Translations under genes and position numbers: made by a program
Assembly (NCBI GenBank): GCA_013398055.1
Contig: VZRS01010693.1
Span: forward strand, 190,375-254,374
DNA: 64,000 nt
Reading direction: 5' to 3'
Source: Ifrita kowaldi
Lineage: Eukaryota > Chordata > Aves > Passeriformes > Cinclosomatidae
The notes under the pieces: generated by a model
Seen by the model: only the letters and a program-made list of their open reading frames with translations
Databases searched by the model: none
What the model was told of the DNA's origin: nothing
Part shown: piece after piece, positions 48,477-61,865 of the stretch
How the letters are laid out: every line of letters starts with the position of its first letter
Numbering within the stretch: position 1 is the stretch's first letter

Positions 48477-51400
48477 GTAAGTGGCTTGAAGTTTGCCTTA
48501 TTTCCTCTTATTTCCGTCTTCTTTTGAACTAGGCACCACTGAAGTTTTCTTTCCACCCTAAGGCTTTTCATTTCTACTGGGTAAACTTTTTTTTTTATAA
48601 ACAAAATGAAATGCCTTACTCTGAAACAATAAAAAATCTTAGAACTTTCAAGTTTTCCAGCAAGACCTGTCTCATTGTGTGTAGAGGGGCACGAGGGGGA
48701 ACATAAAACATTTAGTAAACAAAACATAAAGCATCTTTAACATGAATAATCAGAATGCTTTTAAATTGTTTTGTTGCAACAATAAATCACTATAATCAGT
48801 GCAATCACTCAGCTCTGACATCCATTAGCCGCTTGGTTACAGCAAATTAACAAAGAAGAGAGAAAGTGATTCATTATCTCATTCCTGTTAATGACTATCA
48901 GATGCATTGCTTAATTAGGGGATGGCCATTGTAGTAGGAAGAAGGTCATGTGCCTTTCCACAAATCTTTTTGCTCCAAGTTTAAGTTGTCCATAATAGTG
49001 CTTGTGTTGAATACAAGTACTTTAATGGTAAGTTATTGACACCTGTCATCATTTTGTGGATATTAATTATTAAAGAGGGCTATAGTAGTTACCAGTTGCC
49101 AAACTTAGTATTTGTAAGAGCATTTGAAATACAGACCATGCTTATTTGAATTGGTGCAAGCAGTGTAGAGATACTACACACAATAGAAACTTCTGGCTTA
49201 GGGTCCATGACCTTTCATTGCCATCAGTTGTAAGCAGAGTTGTTTCCTAAGCAAAGAATATGCGGGAGAGCAATCCAGTAACTCAGTATCTTGCCACACA
49301 TCCAGCTGAAATGTTTAGAAAAATTCATGGTTTCTGTTTCTTGAAACAACAGAGAGAGTTGTGCTGAGTGCATTTTCTGGTTCTGATGTTAAACAATCCT
49401 TAGCATTGGTATTCAGTGTTCCTAGAGAGTAGTTTGTAGAGTGACGCTTGGCTATGATTGCATGAAAGGTTCTGGTGATTTCTTACTATAATTCTGCATA
49501 GCAAGAATGGTCTTAGAGATGGAAGAAGAGCCAAGGAGAAAAATGAAACAAAAATACAGGAAAACACATATATGCAGGAGACAGAATTTGAACTGATATC
49601 CCTCATCACTTTCATGATGGAAAGTGCTCCTGGGCCATATGGCTCTTCCTTCAGGAAGTAGGTGGTGGAGCAACACTTGATTTCATAATGGGATCTCTTA
49701 AACTAAACAAATTAGCTCAAAGCTAAGTTTTTACCCTGCCAGTAATATGATCCCACGTCTCTGAACGTCTTGCCAAATCCATGCCCAAGAGTTTAACTGC
49801 TTAATCAAAATTATAATGTAAAAAGTATTTGAAAATCCAGCCTGATTTTGCTATGAAAATTGTGGAATCCCTAGCTGGGAATTATTATATTCAAATATTT
49901 GCTGGAAAAGAGAGAAACAGAGAAAGGGTTTATATTGCAGTACATTTTTCTTGTAGATATGTGATAGCTCCTTGCCCTGTGCTTTTTATCATAGACATAG
50001 GAAGCTGAAGCAATGTGGTTTTTTTGTTTGGTTTGTTTGTTTGTTTGTGTCTACAATTAAGCTTAAAAAAAGTGGACCAAAAATAAGATGAAACTAAAAA
50101 TATTTTCAGGTTAACTCAGTGATTAAATTACATTCCTATAAGATTCTTGTAAGCATGTGCAGTAGAGTGGTTGAATACCATCTACTTCACACTAAAAGAT
50201 TAACTAAAACTAAAATATAGCTGATAATATAGCTGCACATTTCAGTTTACATTTGTTTCAAGAACCAAAAGGAACCTGAGAAGTGTAATAGAAAATCTAA
50301 AGATTATACCTAGAGGGTATTTTTATTTTTGCCTTTTTTGAGAAACTACAGGAACAGTGTTGGTGTTAGAAATCTGTAAAGAAATAGGAAAAGAAGGAAT
50401 TTCAAAGACCCTAGGAAACTTTTCCCTTAGGACTTTTTAAAACATGTTTTCATAGCACTGTGGCATCTTTAATGAGAGTGGTGAAGAGTGGGAGGGGGAA
50501 AGGGATGTTCTGAATTCTAGAAATATATTGTCAACGTTTGTAGCCAAGAACTCAGATTTTGCTTAGGAAATTTTTTGTTTTATGGTATGTAAGTTTCGTA
50601 GTGATTTATAGTGATTGCTATAGAAGACTTAGGATTGATTTAAAACATTTTGATGTCTAAGCTCTTCTAATATATTGCATTCTCTGTAAAATCTTTGGAA
50701 AACAGTGAGTTCTGTAAGTATTTACTAAAACTATTATTCTGTCATTTTTATAAATGAAGAATTGATGACCATATTCAGTTAAAATTGAAGAATATAAAGT
50801 TTTGCCTTCTTACTCCATTGAGAAGTGCCTTTAAAAATGACACATTCCAACAAGTAGTGATCTAACATTATGATTAGTACGAGACATACAATGCACATGA
50901 CTGTCCTGAATCTTGAGATGCTTAGCTATAGTATGTGTTTTATTTTGATGGAAATAGTAAGTAATATTCTAAAATAGCTGGAAAATAGGATGAATGTTTT
51001 CATATATGTGTGTATTTTTCATTTTTTCACCTTCTGAAGATGTCTGAGACCACTTGTTTTGTAAGTGATCTCTGAAATCGTGTCACTTCTGCATCACGGA
51101 AAGACTACTGGAACAGTATTGCTTTCAATAAACAGTAAAGAGTGGCATTGAAAAACAACGTGATGTACTTTCTTATCTAGTGGCTGTGAGTGTAAATGCC
51201 CAAATATTACCCTGATCTATTTAACTGATAGTTTGGTGGAAAAATTCATTGCTTTCTGAAGAGCCTGCAAATTAGTCTTGTAACTGAGAGCCTTTAGAAG
51301 CATACAAATCTTAATAGCATTTGCCCATAGTACACATTCTCCTTCACTGAACCATATTATTACTGTTTTATTGTATGGAATGATACTCTTAGGGTCAGTT

Positions 51401-54400
51401 GCAAGTTCTGCTCCCAGCATGCATTTGTACAATTAGTTCATTACTATAATTTTTGAGATCTGCATATGTTTGTTCTGCATGTAAATTAAATTTATTTGGA
51501 TTAAGTTTTGTGGGTTGTTTTGGTAAAAGCTTAAGAGCATAACATCAGAAGGCTGGTAGGTCAAAGAATAACTGTATACTCTGCAAATATATATATATAG
51601 TTTTTACTTCTGGAGATGTTTATTTCCAGAATAATTGCTTTATTACTGAAAAACATTTCTTATTTTCCATTCCAGCTTCAGAAAACTAAACATGTAACTG
51701 GTTAAGACACTGGACTTAATGCATAGAACATTGAAATCTGACTTAGTTGTTCCAGGTAAAAAACAGTCTTGGGAAGAATGTGTTGGCTCTAAAATAGACT
51801 TGTCAGTGGGTTAATGATAGAAGCAGTCAGGATTTGAAGAGTATTGGAGGAAGAGGTAAAAACACATTTAACAAAGTAAAGCGAAAGTCACAGAAATAGT
51901 AGGTGGCACAGGAACAGAATTTGAAGTTGTTAAACAAACCTTTGTATAAAGGGAAAAAGAAAACCAGTGTAATTTCCTCTTGATATGTAATTAAACATCA
52001 CACACTTCCAGGATCATTTCCCACTCAGTTGCATATAATTTTACAGCTTTTACAATCATTCTAAACAAACACTCTTCAGTACACAGAAAAGTGATTTTCA
52101 TTTAAAAATTGAAAACTTGGTGAAGCTGTTTAGTATCGATCACTCTTTGGGATTCTGGGAATACTGCTTCGCAGGCAGTTTTATAGTGACACTTGTCTCA
52201 GACCTAGTGGGTAGACTAAACACCACAGTCCAGAAAAATTATATCCTGGTCAGTCTTTTAATATGAAGATGAATTTGTGAAATGGGCAACAGAACAGAGT
52301 AAAGTTTAGAGAATGGTAACAGTCTTTTCTTTTCTACTTCAGACTTGTAACTTGTCCTGGCCATCCAGTCAGGCTGCTATGACTACCACGTTTAGATTAA
52401 TACTTTGATATAAAAGGAATATACAAATGAAGTGTTTTGGCATCTTTGTGATTAGTGCAGAGAAATATTATATTTGTGAGTAGATAATTTTCTTTTCCTC
52501 AGTGACTTTTATCAACTCTGTATTTCATGAGTATGGTGCATGGGCTGTAATATTAAAAGCAACATACCAGTATTTTTTTCTGATGTCTTTCATTATTTAA
52601 AAACAGGGGAAGTTTATTACTGGGCAGATTTAAATATTATCAACAGATAACAGAGACCATGAATTCTAGTATTCTGAGAATCTAGTATTTTTACTTACAT
52701 AACCACTTTGAAAACTGTTTTTGGTGTCCAATGTATGCAATTGGAGTATTGCATATATTATTGTAGTGGGTCATGCTTTGAAGTTGTCAAATGGCGTATG
52801 TAACTGGCCTTCATTCTCTTCTCCTTCACTTGCTTCTAGTGGAAGGGCAGGAATAACATATGATAGAAGGATCATTTTACTTAGCTTGCTGGAGTTACTT
52901 AAATAGCAGCAGAATTTTAAAACTTTACATCTCAAACTGCATTTTTTTATTTAACTTGCAGTCTCTCTCTATTTTTCCACGTGCACAAACTCAGGATCAG
53001 ACTTGTGAATTAAATCCTGTGTCTCATGTTTGTAATACTGTGGAATAAAATGTCAAATAAATAACCATTACTAATTCAATAACAATTTGAAAAAAGAATG
53101 AAATGGAAACAAGACTTTCATTTCTGATGTACAGACATATGGAAAGGGCTTTTCATCTGGTGATACACATGCCATTCTGGTCTATCGTTGTCGCATGGCT
53201 TAATCAAGTCTTTTTTTTGGAAAAGAAATGTACAAGAAAAGTTGGTATTTGTGCTTTAGAAGAAGTAATTTTTTCCTCTAATGTGTCCATAATGAGCCAC
53301 ATTCCCATCTAAATATGAGAGAGTTTTATCTCATGAGTGCAACACCTCATAGATGAGACATTAAACTGAAGTTCTAACCACCTTTACCCAGGCTTACTTC
53401 CAGTATCAGTAATTACCATCTGCCACCTTAATTCTTTGCAGTTTCAGCTGAATGTGTTAGTCTGTTCTGTTCAGAACAACTGGATAGTCTTGGGCACAGT
53501 TAAATAGTTGTTACCTTTCACTGGTGAAAACAATCTTATAGTATCCTGCAACATATTTCTGTGCTGCAAAGTATTACAGCAAGTCAGCAGTTCACCATTC
53601 ACTACTTCAAAGACGATAATAGGGAAGTGCTTTCCTGTAATTAGAACAGGAAAGGCTCTGATATATTGCCATTGAAACATAGTCTTATATTGTTGAATAT
53701 TTAAAATGCTATCTGTACATAAATACTATTATTGTGCCTAACAGCTGAACAGTTTTAAAGTGTTCATGTGACATTTCAGTTCTGAATTTTTGGAAACTTT
53801 GGGAGTCTAGACTAAAGATACTGCCATCTCAGTCTTAAATACAAATGATGCCATGAATTCTGCTGTACTAGAAAAAAATTAATTGCAGTTATTATTTTGC
53901 TTAGCTTCAGGTATTTCAGTATCTGATATTACAGTAGTCTTGGTCTGTCAGGTTCTATGGTGGGGATTTGAACCATATATGAGTTGGACAATGGGATAAA
54001 AAGGGTAGTGGTATTTACAAAATCCTTCTGTAAATTAATAGACATAATTTTGGTTTTGTGAGGAATAGGCCTGTCTTTTAGTGCTTTTACTGGAGCATGT
54101 GAAACATGACTGAGTACTTTTGGTATTTTTATCCAAATATAGGATTGAAAACATCCATTAAGAATTTCCAAGCTAATCAAAACAAGCTATGTTGATGTAA
54201 CAATGAAAAGAACCTAAAAAGGACGCAAGAAGAAGGAAACTTTGTGTCTTCTAGCACAGTTAGATGCTTCAAGTTCTTCAGTTTTCTAGTTTTTAATACT
54301 TTGCTTAAGAAGTTATATAATTTTAATATTACAGACATCATCTAGACTGTGCATAGACCTACCTATCATTGTAAACAAAAGTATCTTCAGGAAGAATTTG

Positions 54401-55758
54401 AGAGATGGCACCATAATTATACATACCATTTTAGAGTGGATGAATAAAAGGAAAGACAAAAATGGTTTAAAATAAGTTTAGAAGCAGAGACTAGCATTGC
54501 TAGAGAGAGTCTGAATATGGATTATTGAATGGGACTGACATATAGTGAGTCTTTGTTGAAGAATACGGAAGAAAGGAATCTACTGAAGGGTATGAAAGAT
54601 GTGACTGTGGCAACTGAGCAGAAAAGCTTTGTTGACTATAGTACTGTATCAGACCCTGAGAATTAGTTGAAATATTTTGCGTGATAATTTTAGTCTAGAT
54701 AGAAAGAAAACAGAGTTTTAGTCCTGTTTAGTACCTTTCTGCTACAGGGGTTTTATTGACAAAACCAGTGCCTTGACAAGAATGTGTCTCATCATACTTT
54801 GAAGCAAAATTTTCTTCAACTAAGCAGAAGCTTTCAAAAACCAAGGCAAGGCCAAAGTAACTATGTAATCTTTCAAGTACAGAATGTTTCCTTTAAGCTT
54901 CTAAGTATATACAATCTTAAGTTGATGTTTCATACAGAATAATATTCATAAAGCTGCCAAGATTCTTCTCTCTTGTATTTTGTATCTATCCTTGAGTAAA
55001 GGAATTATGTAGTTGAACCACTTCATGCTTTGTAAAATACTTTAACTGAGCTAGTAATTTTTGGGTGATTTTAGGTCTCCAAGCTGATAAAATATGAACT
55101 TTTGTGTCATTAGACCACGGCCTTTTTACTAAACACGGGCATAAACAAACTGAACCTTAAAGTCTTGCCTTGGTCAGCTCTTTTAAAAGGGCTTACTCCT
55201 CAACACATCCTGAGAGAAGCAGGTGTCAGAACTATTGTTCTTTTTCCAGAGGGAGAATGTTGCATTTCATATGCTGTTCATAAGGATTTACACAGCTGAG
55301 ATCTTCCAGGAAAGGCTGTAAATCAAATTATGTCCTTGGTAGCCTCCTCCTGTGCCTCTGTGAGCCCGTTGTGGATTGTGGTGGTGGTTGGCTGCTTCAT
55401 ATGGAAAGAGGGCATGTGATTCTCCCCTACTGCCTTCCTCCCCACTGGCTGGAAATTCACAGCCTGTACTACTGAGGCTGTCTAGGATGAATCTAACCCA
55501 ATGTTTTGAGGGTAAAATGTTGCAATAATAACTACATTTTTGTTGCATGATAACTCCTGGCTAAGGTGCAGGATGATGCATGTGGGCTTGTAAATGGATT
55601 GGTAACACTAGACCGCTGCTTTTAGAAGTAATTTTCAGTTGATAGAAGATTTTAAGTGTTACATATCTGCAAGAGCTCTATTCTGAAAGTGTTTCTTTTG
55701 TTCAAATAGTCATAGTTTTTTCCAGAATGATTGAAAGCAAAAGCATCAAAGGTGCACC

Positions 55759-55779
55759 AAAAAAAAAAAAAAAAAAAAA
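55759..55779 (+). repeat. Poly-A tract
   Basis: About 20 uninterrupted A after GGTGCACC, followed by GGGCTATTAG. It is simple sequence, and no retrocopied gene is recognisable upstream. Confidence 0.9.
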
Positions 55780-56727
55780 GGGCTATTAGATGTATTATCA
55801 GGTTCCACGTGGTGGATTCATTGTTCTTTATTGGAAGCTGTTTCTCTTGAGTACTTAATTGTATGCTTTTTAGTCGGCAGGAGGAATGATTTTGTGTTTA
55901 ATTCAGCACCTCCCTTTACAGAAAAAGGAATGAATCTAAGTAGCACTGTTTGGACTGCAATAAGAGATGACGAATAATAGCTCCATCCTAAACCTCGTCT
56001 TTCAGGTTACATGAGCCCTGGTAAAGCTTCCCTATATCAGAAGTTAACTAAATATTTTTCTAGTTTTTCAAAAAATGGTGTCCCTGAAGTCTTGGTCAAG
56101 AAAATCTGGGTCCCATTTTAGCTCAGAGAGATTGTTTTCTCATATATCCATCAGTCTTCTGCAAATTCTATATGACAGTGTTGTTTTCATAGTATCTAAA
56201 ATAATTTTAATAATTTTTAACAAGCCGAATTTCTAAAAAGTAGCAAAGATCCTAATATTTTTTCATTGAACCTTATCCATGGCTTATTTAGCTCACTAAC
56301 AAATATAAAATTGAGAGCTACACTTTAAAAATAATATTTTTTGCAGCTAACTTACATCTACTATTAAGCACAATATTCAATCCTGTTATGAAACATAGGT
56401 GTTTTTTTAACCAGCACATTATAAAATTTACTGCAAAAATATCAAAAGTCATATTTGAATTGAAAATGTGAACAAGGACTCTGAGGTATCTGTGGTATTT
56501 ATAATATGCTTCTACAATTTTTACACCTTGGTGATTCTAAATATTTTGTATTGGTTACTTTTGGCAACTATTGGCTCTTTAACAGCTATCTCTGTTAGTA
56601 GGAGCAGTTATGCTTACAGAGTTAGCAAAGAAATTATGACTTTTTACTTCAGGAATGAGAAAGGCTACTTTCTATTAAAACATAGATCAAGTTCAGTGTG
56701 AAAGATGTTTTAAATCTAAATCGCTCC

Positions 56728-56770
56728 ACTGAGAACAAGTGCAGACTGAGAACAAGTGCAGACTGAGAAC
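56728..56770 (+). repeat. 17-bp tandem repeat, 2.5 units
   Basis: ACTGAGAACAAGTGCAG occurs twice without mismatch and is followed by a partial third unit (ACTGAGAAC). It is a short recent tandem duplication in intron. Confidence 0.95.
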
Positions 56771-59700
56771 TTGATGAGAACAGATATTTAAACCGACTTA
56801 CACCCAAGGGGCATATTTTATCATAATGCTATTTGAATCTGAACATTATTACCTGAAACTCTGAAAGTATGTTAGGCTGTTGTTACTTCACCTCTGTAAG
56901 TGTCTACTTCTCTATGTGGGCTCAGAATCCCATGAGCTCATTCAAGGTTTTAGTCCACAGCAGAAACAGAGCTTTTTTAAAATTTATTTTTTGAGTTTGA
57001 GTTCAGAAGTTGATGGAACACACTAAAATAAATCAATAAATAAGCAAGTGAAAAGAAGGAATCCTAGCTGACTGAAAATGCCTTGGTAAAACAAATTTGT
57101 GGTGGGATTTAAAGATAGTGATCACTAACAAAGCAAATTAGTTGAAATTCAGATCTTTTCAGTTAAGTTTTCTTTCTCATATCTTATTCCTGGTCCCTCT
57201 CCCTCCATGCCATCTGTTGCTCCTCAAAACAGTTCAGGATTTCAGCAGGATCACAAGTGAAATATAGTACAGGAGTGCGTGGGGAGACTCTTCTCCCAGG
57301 GTTCACTGCCGGGTCAGCCCCAGATGGCAGTGCAGGGGGACTGAAAGTCTGGTGCTCCACAGGCATCGTATCTGTCTTCTGACAAATGTGCTGATCAAAT
57401 CTAATGGTAAAGTTTGAATGTGTCTTCTACCCACGTGTTGTTTACCAGTCATCACAATGATAAATATTTTGGCTTGTTCAGATGATGTGGCATAAGATCC
57501 AGGCGTTGGACTTAAAAGCTTATTGTCTTCTGTCTCCACTAGTCTATCTTTTCTCTAGCTGTGGTAATAGCAATGTAATATCAACTCATGCCTCTTATCC
57601 TAATTACCTCTGGTAATGCAGGATTTAGTGGAGTAAGCTAAGCTTACCTTCTGTACTGAGATGCTTTCTTCTTTTCTTTTTGTGACAGACTGTTCCACCA
57701 TGTTTTGCTTCTGAAAAAAGATCATGTTTGAAAATCTAATTTTTCCCTTTTGATATAGTCTTGTAAAAATCCTGTGCTTTAAATAGGACAGCTCAATAGG
57801 GATGCTGTTGTCAATTGTCATGTCTAAAGATTGTTGCTTCTGTTAATAGCATTCTAACTTTGTCATTTTATTAAACTTATATTACTGGTCTGAAAACAAA
57901 AATTATCGCTTTATTCCATTAAAGAGTGACTGGCATGGCACTCCTCTGATCTTTAAAAAGAAATTTTTCTTTCATTGTATTTGTGCATTAAATTAATGCT
58001 CCTATCTACAGAATAAACTAACTTCTTATAAATATTACTGTGCTTAATTATCAGTTAGGTATTTGAGTTTTTGCTGTCATGGTTGATGTCCAGGAGTGAT
58101 TAAATATGTAATAGGGAACAAAAGAAACATTGATATGGACAAAGATACTGTAAGATAAAGGTAAATTTTATCTTCTTCATGCTTTTACTCTTTTAAAATT
58201 ATTTTAATTACTTTTATATTCAGCATGATTTGGTGACATTTGCATTTGTTTTTTTCCAATTGACTTCTTATTTTAGTCTTTCAGAACATCTTCTAGCAAT
58301 GATTTAACTTGTAGTATCTTTCAGTTCTAGTCTCAGCTGTGTACTTTAAGCATCTATTCCTCACTAGGGTGGTCACAGAAGAGAAATCAGGTAAAACAGT
58401 GTTTTAAGGAAAAACCTACTTGGACATCCTGCATTTTCAAACTGACTTATTCTTAAATGTCTTGTGGCGTAGTATACTTGACTACACTTAAACTTTAAAT
58501 GCAAAGTGATGTTACAGATTTTGCTGGTTTTTTAAGCCAATCTATTAGAAGGCAACAGAATACGGTGCTGAGTGCTGTGTGACCTGAGTTCTTTATGTGT
58601 ATCTACATTGTGAAAAAGAATAAACAACTTTTTCAGTAGAGCATTTGGTGAAATATAGACTAACATTAAAAGCATGAAAGATGCTTATGGTAAAAGCATG
58701 TGTCTGTTTGTACGTTAGGTCTAGTAACTTTTGGGTAATACTTTTTTTTTTTGTATTTTGCCTGGATTTTTAATCAAGCCTTTCTTAAAGTATCTCGGAT
58801 GCATCTCATTTATTGATAATTATACTTACCCAAGGTAGTGTAACTAATGTGGGAGATACAATGGGGGCTGCATCACATTTAACAATTTAAACTTGTTCTT
58901 TAAACACCTGGAAGTAACCACAACCAAAATATGTGTGGTAGTAGTGCACTTTGCCATGTCCCATGGGCAGCTGTAAATGTTAATGACAGTTAACCTAAGA
59001 TGGCTTTAAATGCAAAATGAGTTTTCTGACCAGAAGGCAGGTGGTATGCCATATTCTTTTATAATCGCCCCATAGCATGCTTTATGAACCGTCATCACGC
59101 CAGAGAGAAAGAATAGCTCATCTGGGCATGTACACTTCATTTCTTCATCCTATTTTTCCTCTTTGCAGTCATGTTATAGAAAGGAGACAGGCATTAAGCA
59201 CAGAATACCTTAATCCTTGAGTTTATGAGCCCTAAGAAAATCACAAGTATGGTTGATACTGACAGTCTACATCATCCCTTACAAAATGAAGAAAAATTTT
59301 GAGAAAAGAGGAAGAAAATTGCAAAGGAGAAAGTTCAGATCTGATTAAGAGCTCAGCACCATGTGTTCTGAAATACTTTAACTTAAAGCTATGATGCACA
59401 ACAGAAGTTTAGAACGGTGCATTTATGATTGCTTACATTCAAGGATCATAATTTCGGTTTGGAGGAAGGGGGCAAGAAGGTGACTGAGGTCAGATCAGCT
59501 TGTCTTTTCTGTCCTTGCTGTTGGTTTGGTGAATTTTCCTGGAGACTTACAAGGGTATTTAGTACTTGGATTACTTTTTACAGGCTGCCCTTCCTATCTT
59601 AGATGTGAGGTGCAAGCAGTTAGAGCATTGTATAATCAAGTACTACTAGAACTGCAAAATATAAAGATAAATGCAAAAAATAGGGTAAATCTGTCTTTTA

Positions 59701-61734
59701 AAAATTCTGTGTGTAGTAAGATGTTTTTTCTGAATATAACAATTAATGGGTTAGTTTGAAAATCTGTGGTTTTTTGTAATTAATTAGTCAAGAACAATAA
59801 GGTTTAAAAGTTCATACTTTTCTAATGTAATAAAATATTTTTAGACATTGGACAGGAAATGTATTACAGAAATAAACAGAATAAATTTAAATTCATTCTT
59901 CTGCTAATTAATTTATTTGGGCATTGATTCTTACTCTTCAGTATAGATACTTCATGAAGCATCCATATTTATCTCAGTAGACTTATTCCTGATGTGTTGC
60001 TACAAAGGCTTTTGTTTGTAAAGTATCAGCTAATTAAAATAAATCTAAAATTAAACATGAAAAATGTTGATTTCCAATTCAGTGAATCCTAGGAATATTA
60101 TAATAAGTTTGGTTTTAATTCCCGAAAAACATATTAAAATTAACTTTTCTCCCATTTACGTAATGCATATAACTAAACTTCCTTCCTACTGTGAGACAGT
60201 TTCATTTATTGTTATTTGTAAACAGCTTAGTAAAGATGCATAGTGGATTGGTCTAGAAACTCCTTGAACAGTTTCTTTTGAAATAACACTACATACGTTA
60301 AGCTCAATTACACATCCAAACAGCCACAACACACTTTTGGTAATTTATTCATTGATTTAACATAGTACCCAGAAGAGTCATGCCTGCTGTCAATTTTGTA
60401 ATATATTATGTTTTAAATATACTCATGCTCACCCATGCACGCCATTAAGGTGTGCATAAACCTGTGTTTTTCTCTCTTGACAGCTATAAATGTTTGTTAT
60501 TATTACACAAAACATATGTTCATGTTGTTTTTGTCTAAATTATTCTATCTGGGGCTATAAAGTTTTAATGTTATTAGTTGCCCTTAGAATTTTAATGTTT
60601 CACTGCTGTAACCTTCTTAGGATTTCTCTGCAATTAAATAGAAACTACTTCACTACAGCCTGGAAGAACAATATATTTTATACAAATAAAAAAATCCTTC
60701 TTGCTCCATTTTCTTCCAATGTAATAAACTGTCTAGTTGACAAGGCTCTATACACTGCAGTCCTACCTACAGTATTTTCCAGAACTGAATAAAATATTAT
60801 ACTTTCCTGCAGTGTTCTCATTAATGAAAGAACATAGCTCAAGCTATTTAAGATAGAAGGCAAGTCATAAGCAGTTTGCTTTGAAAGCCCTCTCCCTGTT
60901 GTTCTCTGTTGTCCCCTTATTCAGAAACTACAGAGGCACCTCAATCAATGTAACATTTATACTATGAGAAAAGCCGAGGCTTTAGGAGATGGAGCATTAA
61001 TGTGAAAGAACAATTTGGAGAAATTTCTCCACTGTTTTCTTCTAAATAGCAGCTCTGCATAGGAAAATACAAGTGTATAGCAGCAGCAATAGGAAAATGC
61101 TTCCCCCCAACCTTTCAGTTTTCAAGGCCTTTTCTCTAAGGAAAGAAAGCAGATGGGAATTCAGCCAGGACATTAAAAGATATTTACTGCTTTTAAATGG
61201 GCAAAGGCCTCACTTAGGGCATTCTTTTCCGTATACTGGATTAAAGCATTATATGAACTTACTTTTTTTTGTTGTTTTTGGGCCAAAATACCCTCTCATA
61301 GAGGAAGTAAAGTACAATTGTGCCATGCAGACTTTAAACATCTGACATTTTTTATCTTATCTCTAAGTACAGCACACTGGTGTTCCTACTGGTTTCTTCA
61401 GGCTTTTTTCCACAATCTGACCATAACACTATTCATGTGAAGAGGTACAAGACAGTCAGAATATCCAAAATATACCAATTAGAAAATCCTCACTCTCTTA
61501 AATTGATTAGGTGCGATTTCATTTAAGAAAAAGGAATAGGGTATTTCTAGGTGAATTTGTGCACAATGCTTGACATACTTCAACCTGAGAATTTGAACTG
61601 GGAAGTGTTTCATGAATCTTATATTAAAAACCAAGGAAGAGGACATAAAGGGATTAGTAACTATTAATTCTTGGTATTTTTGAAGCACAGCATATGTAAA
61701 CATCATAATGACTTTTGAAAAAATGTAATTTTCA

Positions 61735-61865
61735 CAGACAAAGGAACTGAGGCAGAGAGGGGGAAGAGCTTTCCCCACAGCCACAGGGTGAGTTGTTAGG
61801 CCAGCTGGAATTAGAATTCAGAAGTTTCATCTTCCAGGCTTGTGTTGAGCCCATTGACCCAGTAA
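61735..61865 (+). mobile_element. MIR-like (CORE-SINE) remnant
   Basis: The run AAGGAACTGAGGCAGAGAGG, then a GGGAAGAGCTTTCCC segment, then CACAGCCACAGGGTGAG, then GCTGGAATTAGAATTCAGAAG and a closing GAGCCCATTGACC follows the landmark order of MIR-type tRNA-derived SINEs (GAAACTGAGGCACAGAGAG, TTGCCCAAGGTCACACAG, GCTGGGATTCGAACCCAG, GTGCTCTTAACC). It is oriented on the + strand. Only the 3' half is recognisable. Such elements in birds are very old and survive in small numbers. Recognised by eye. Confidence 0.55.
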
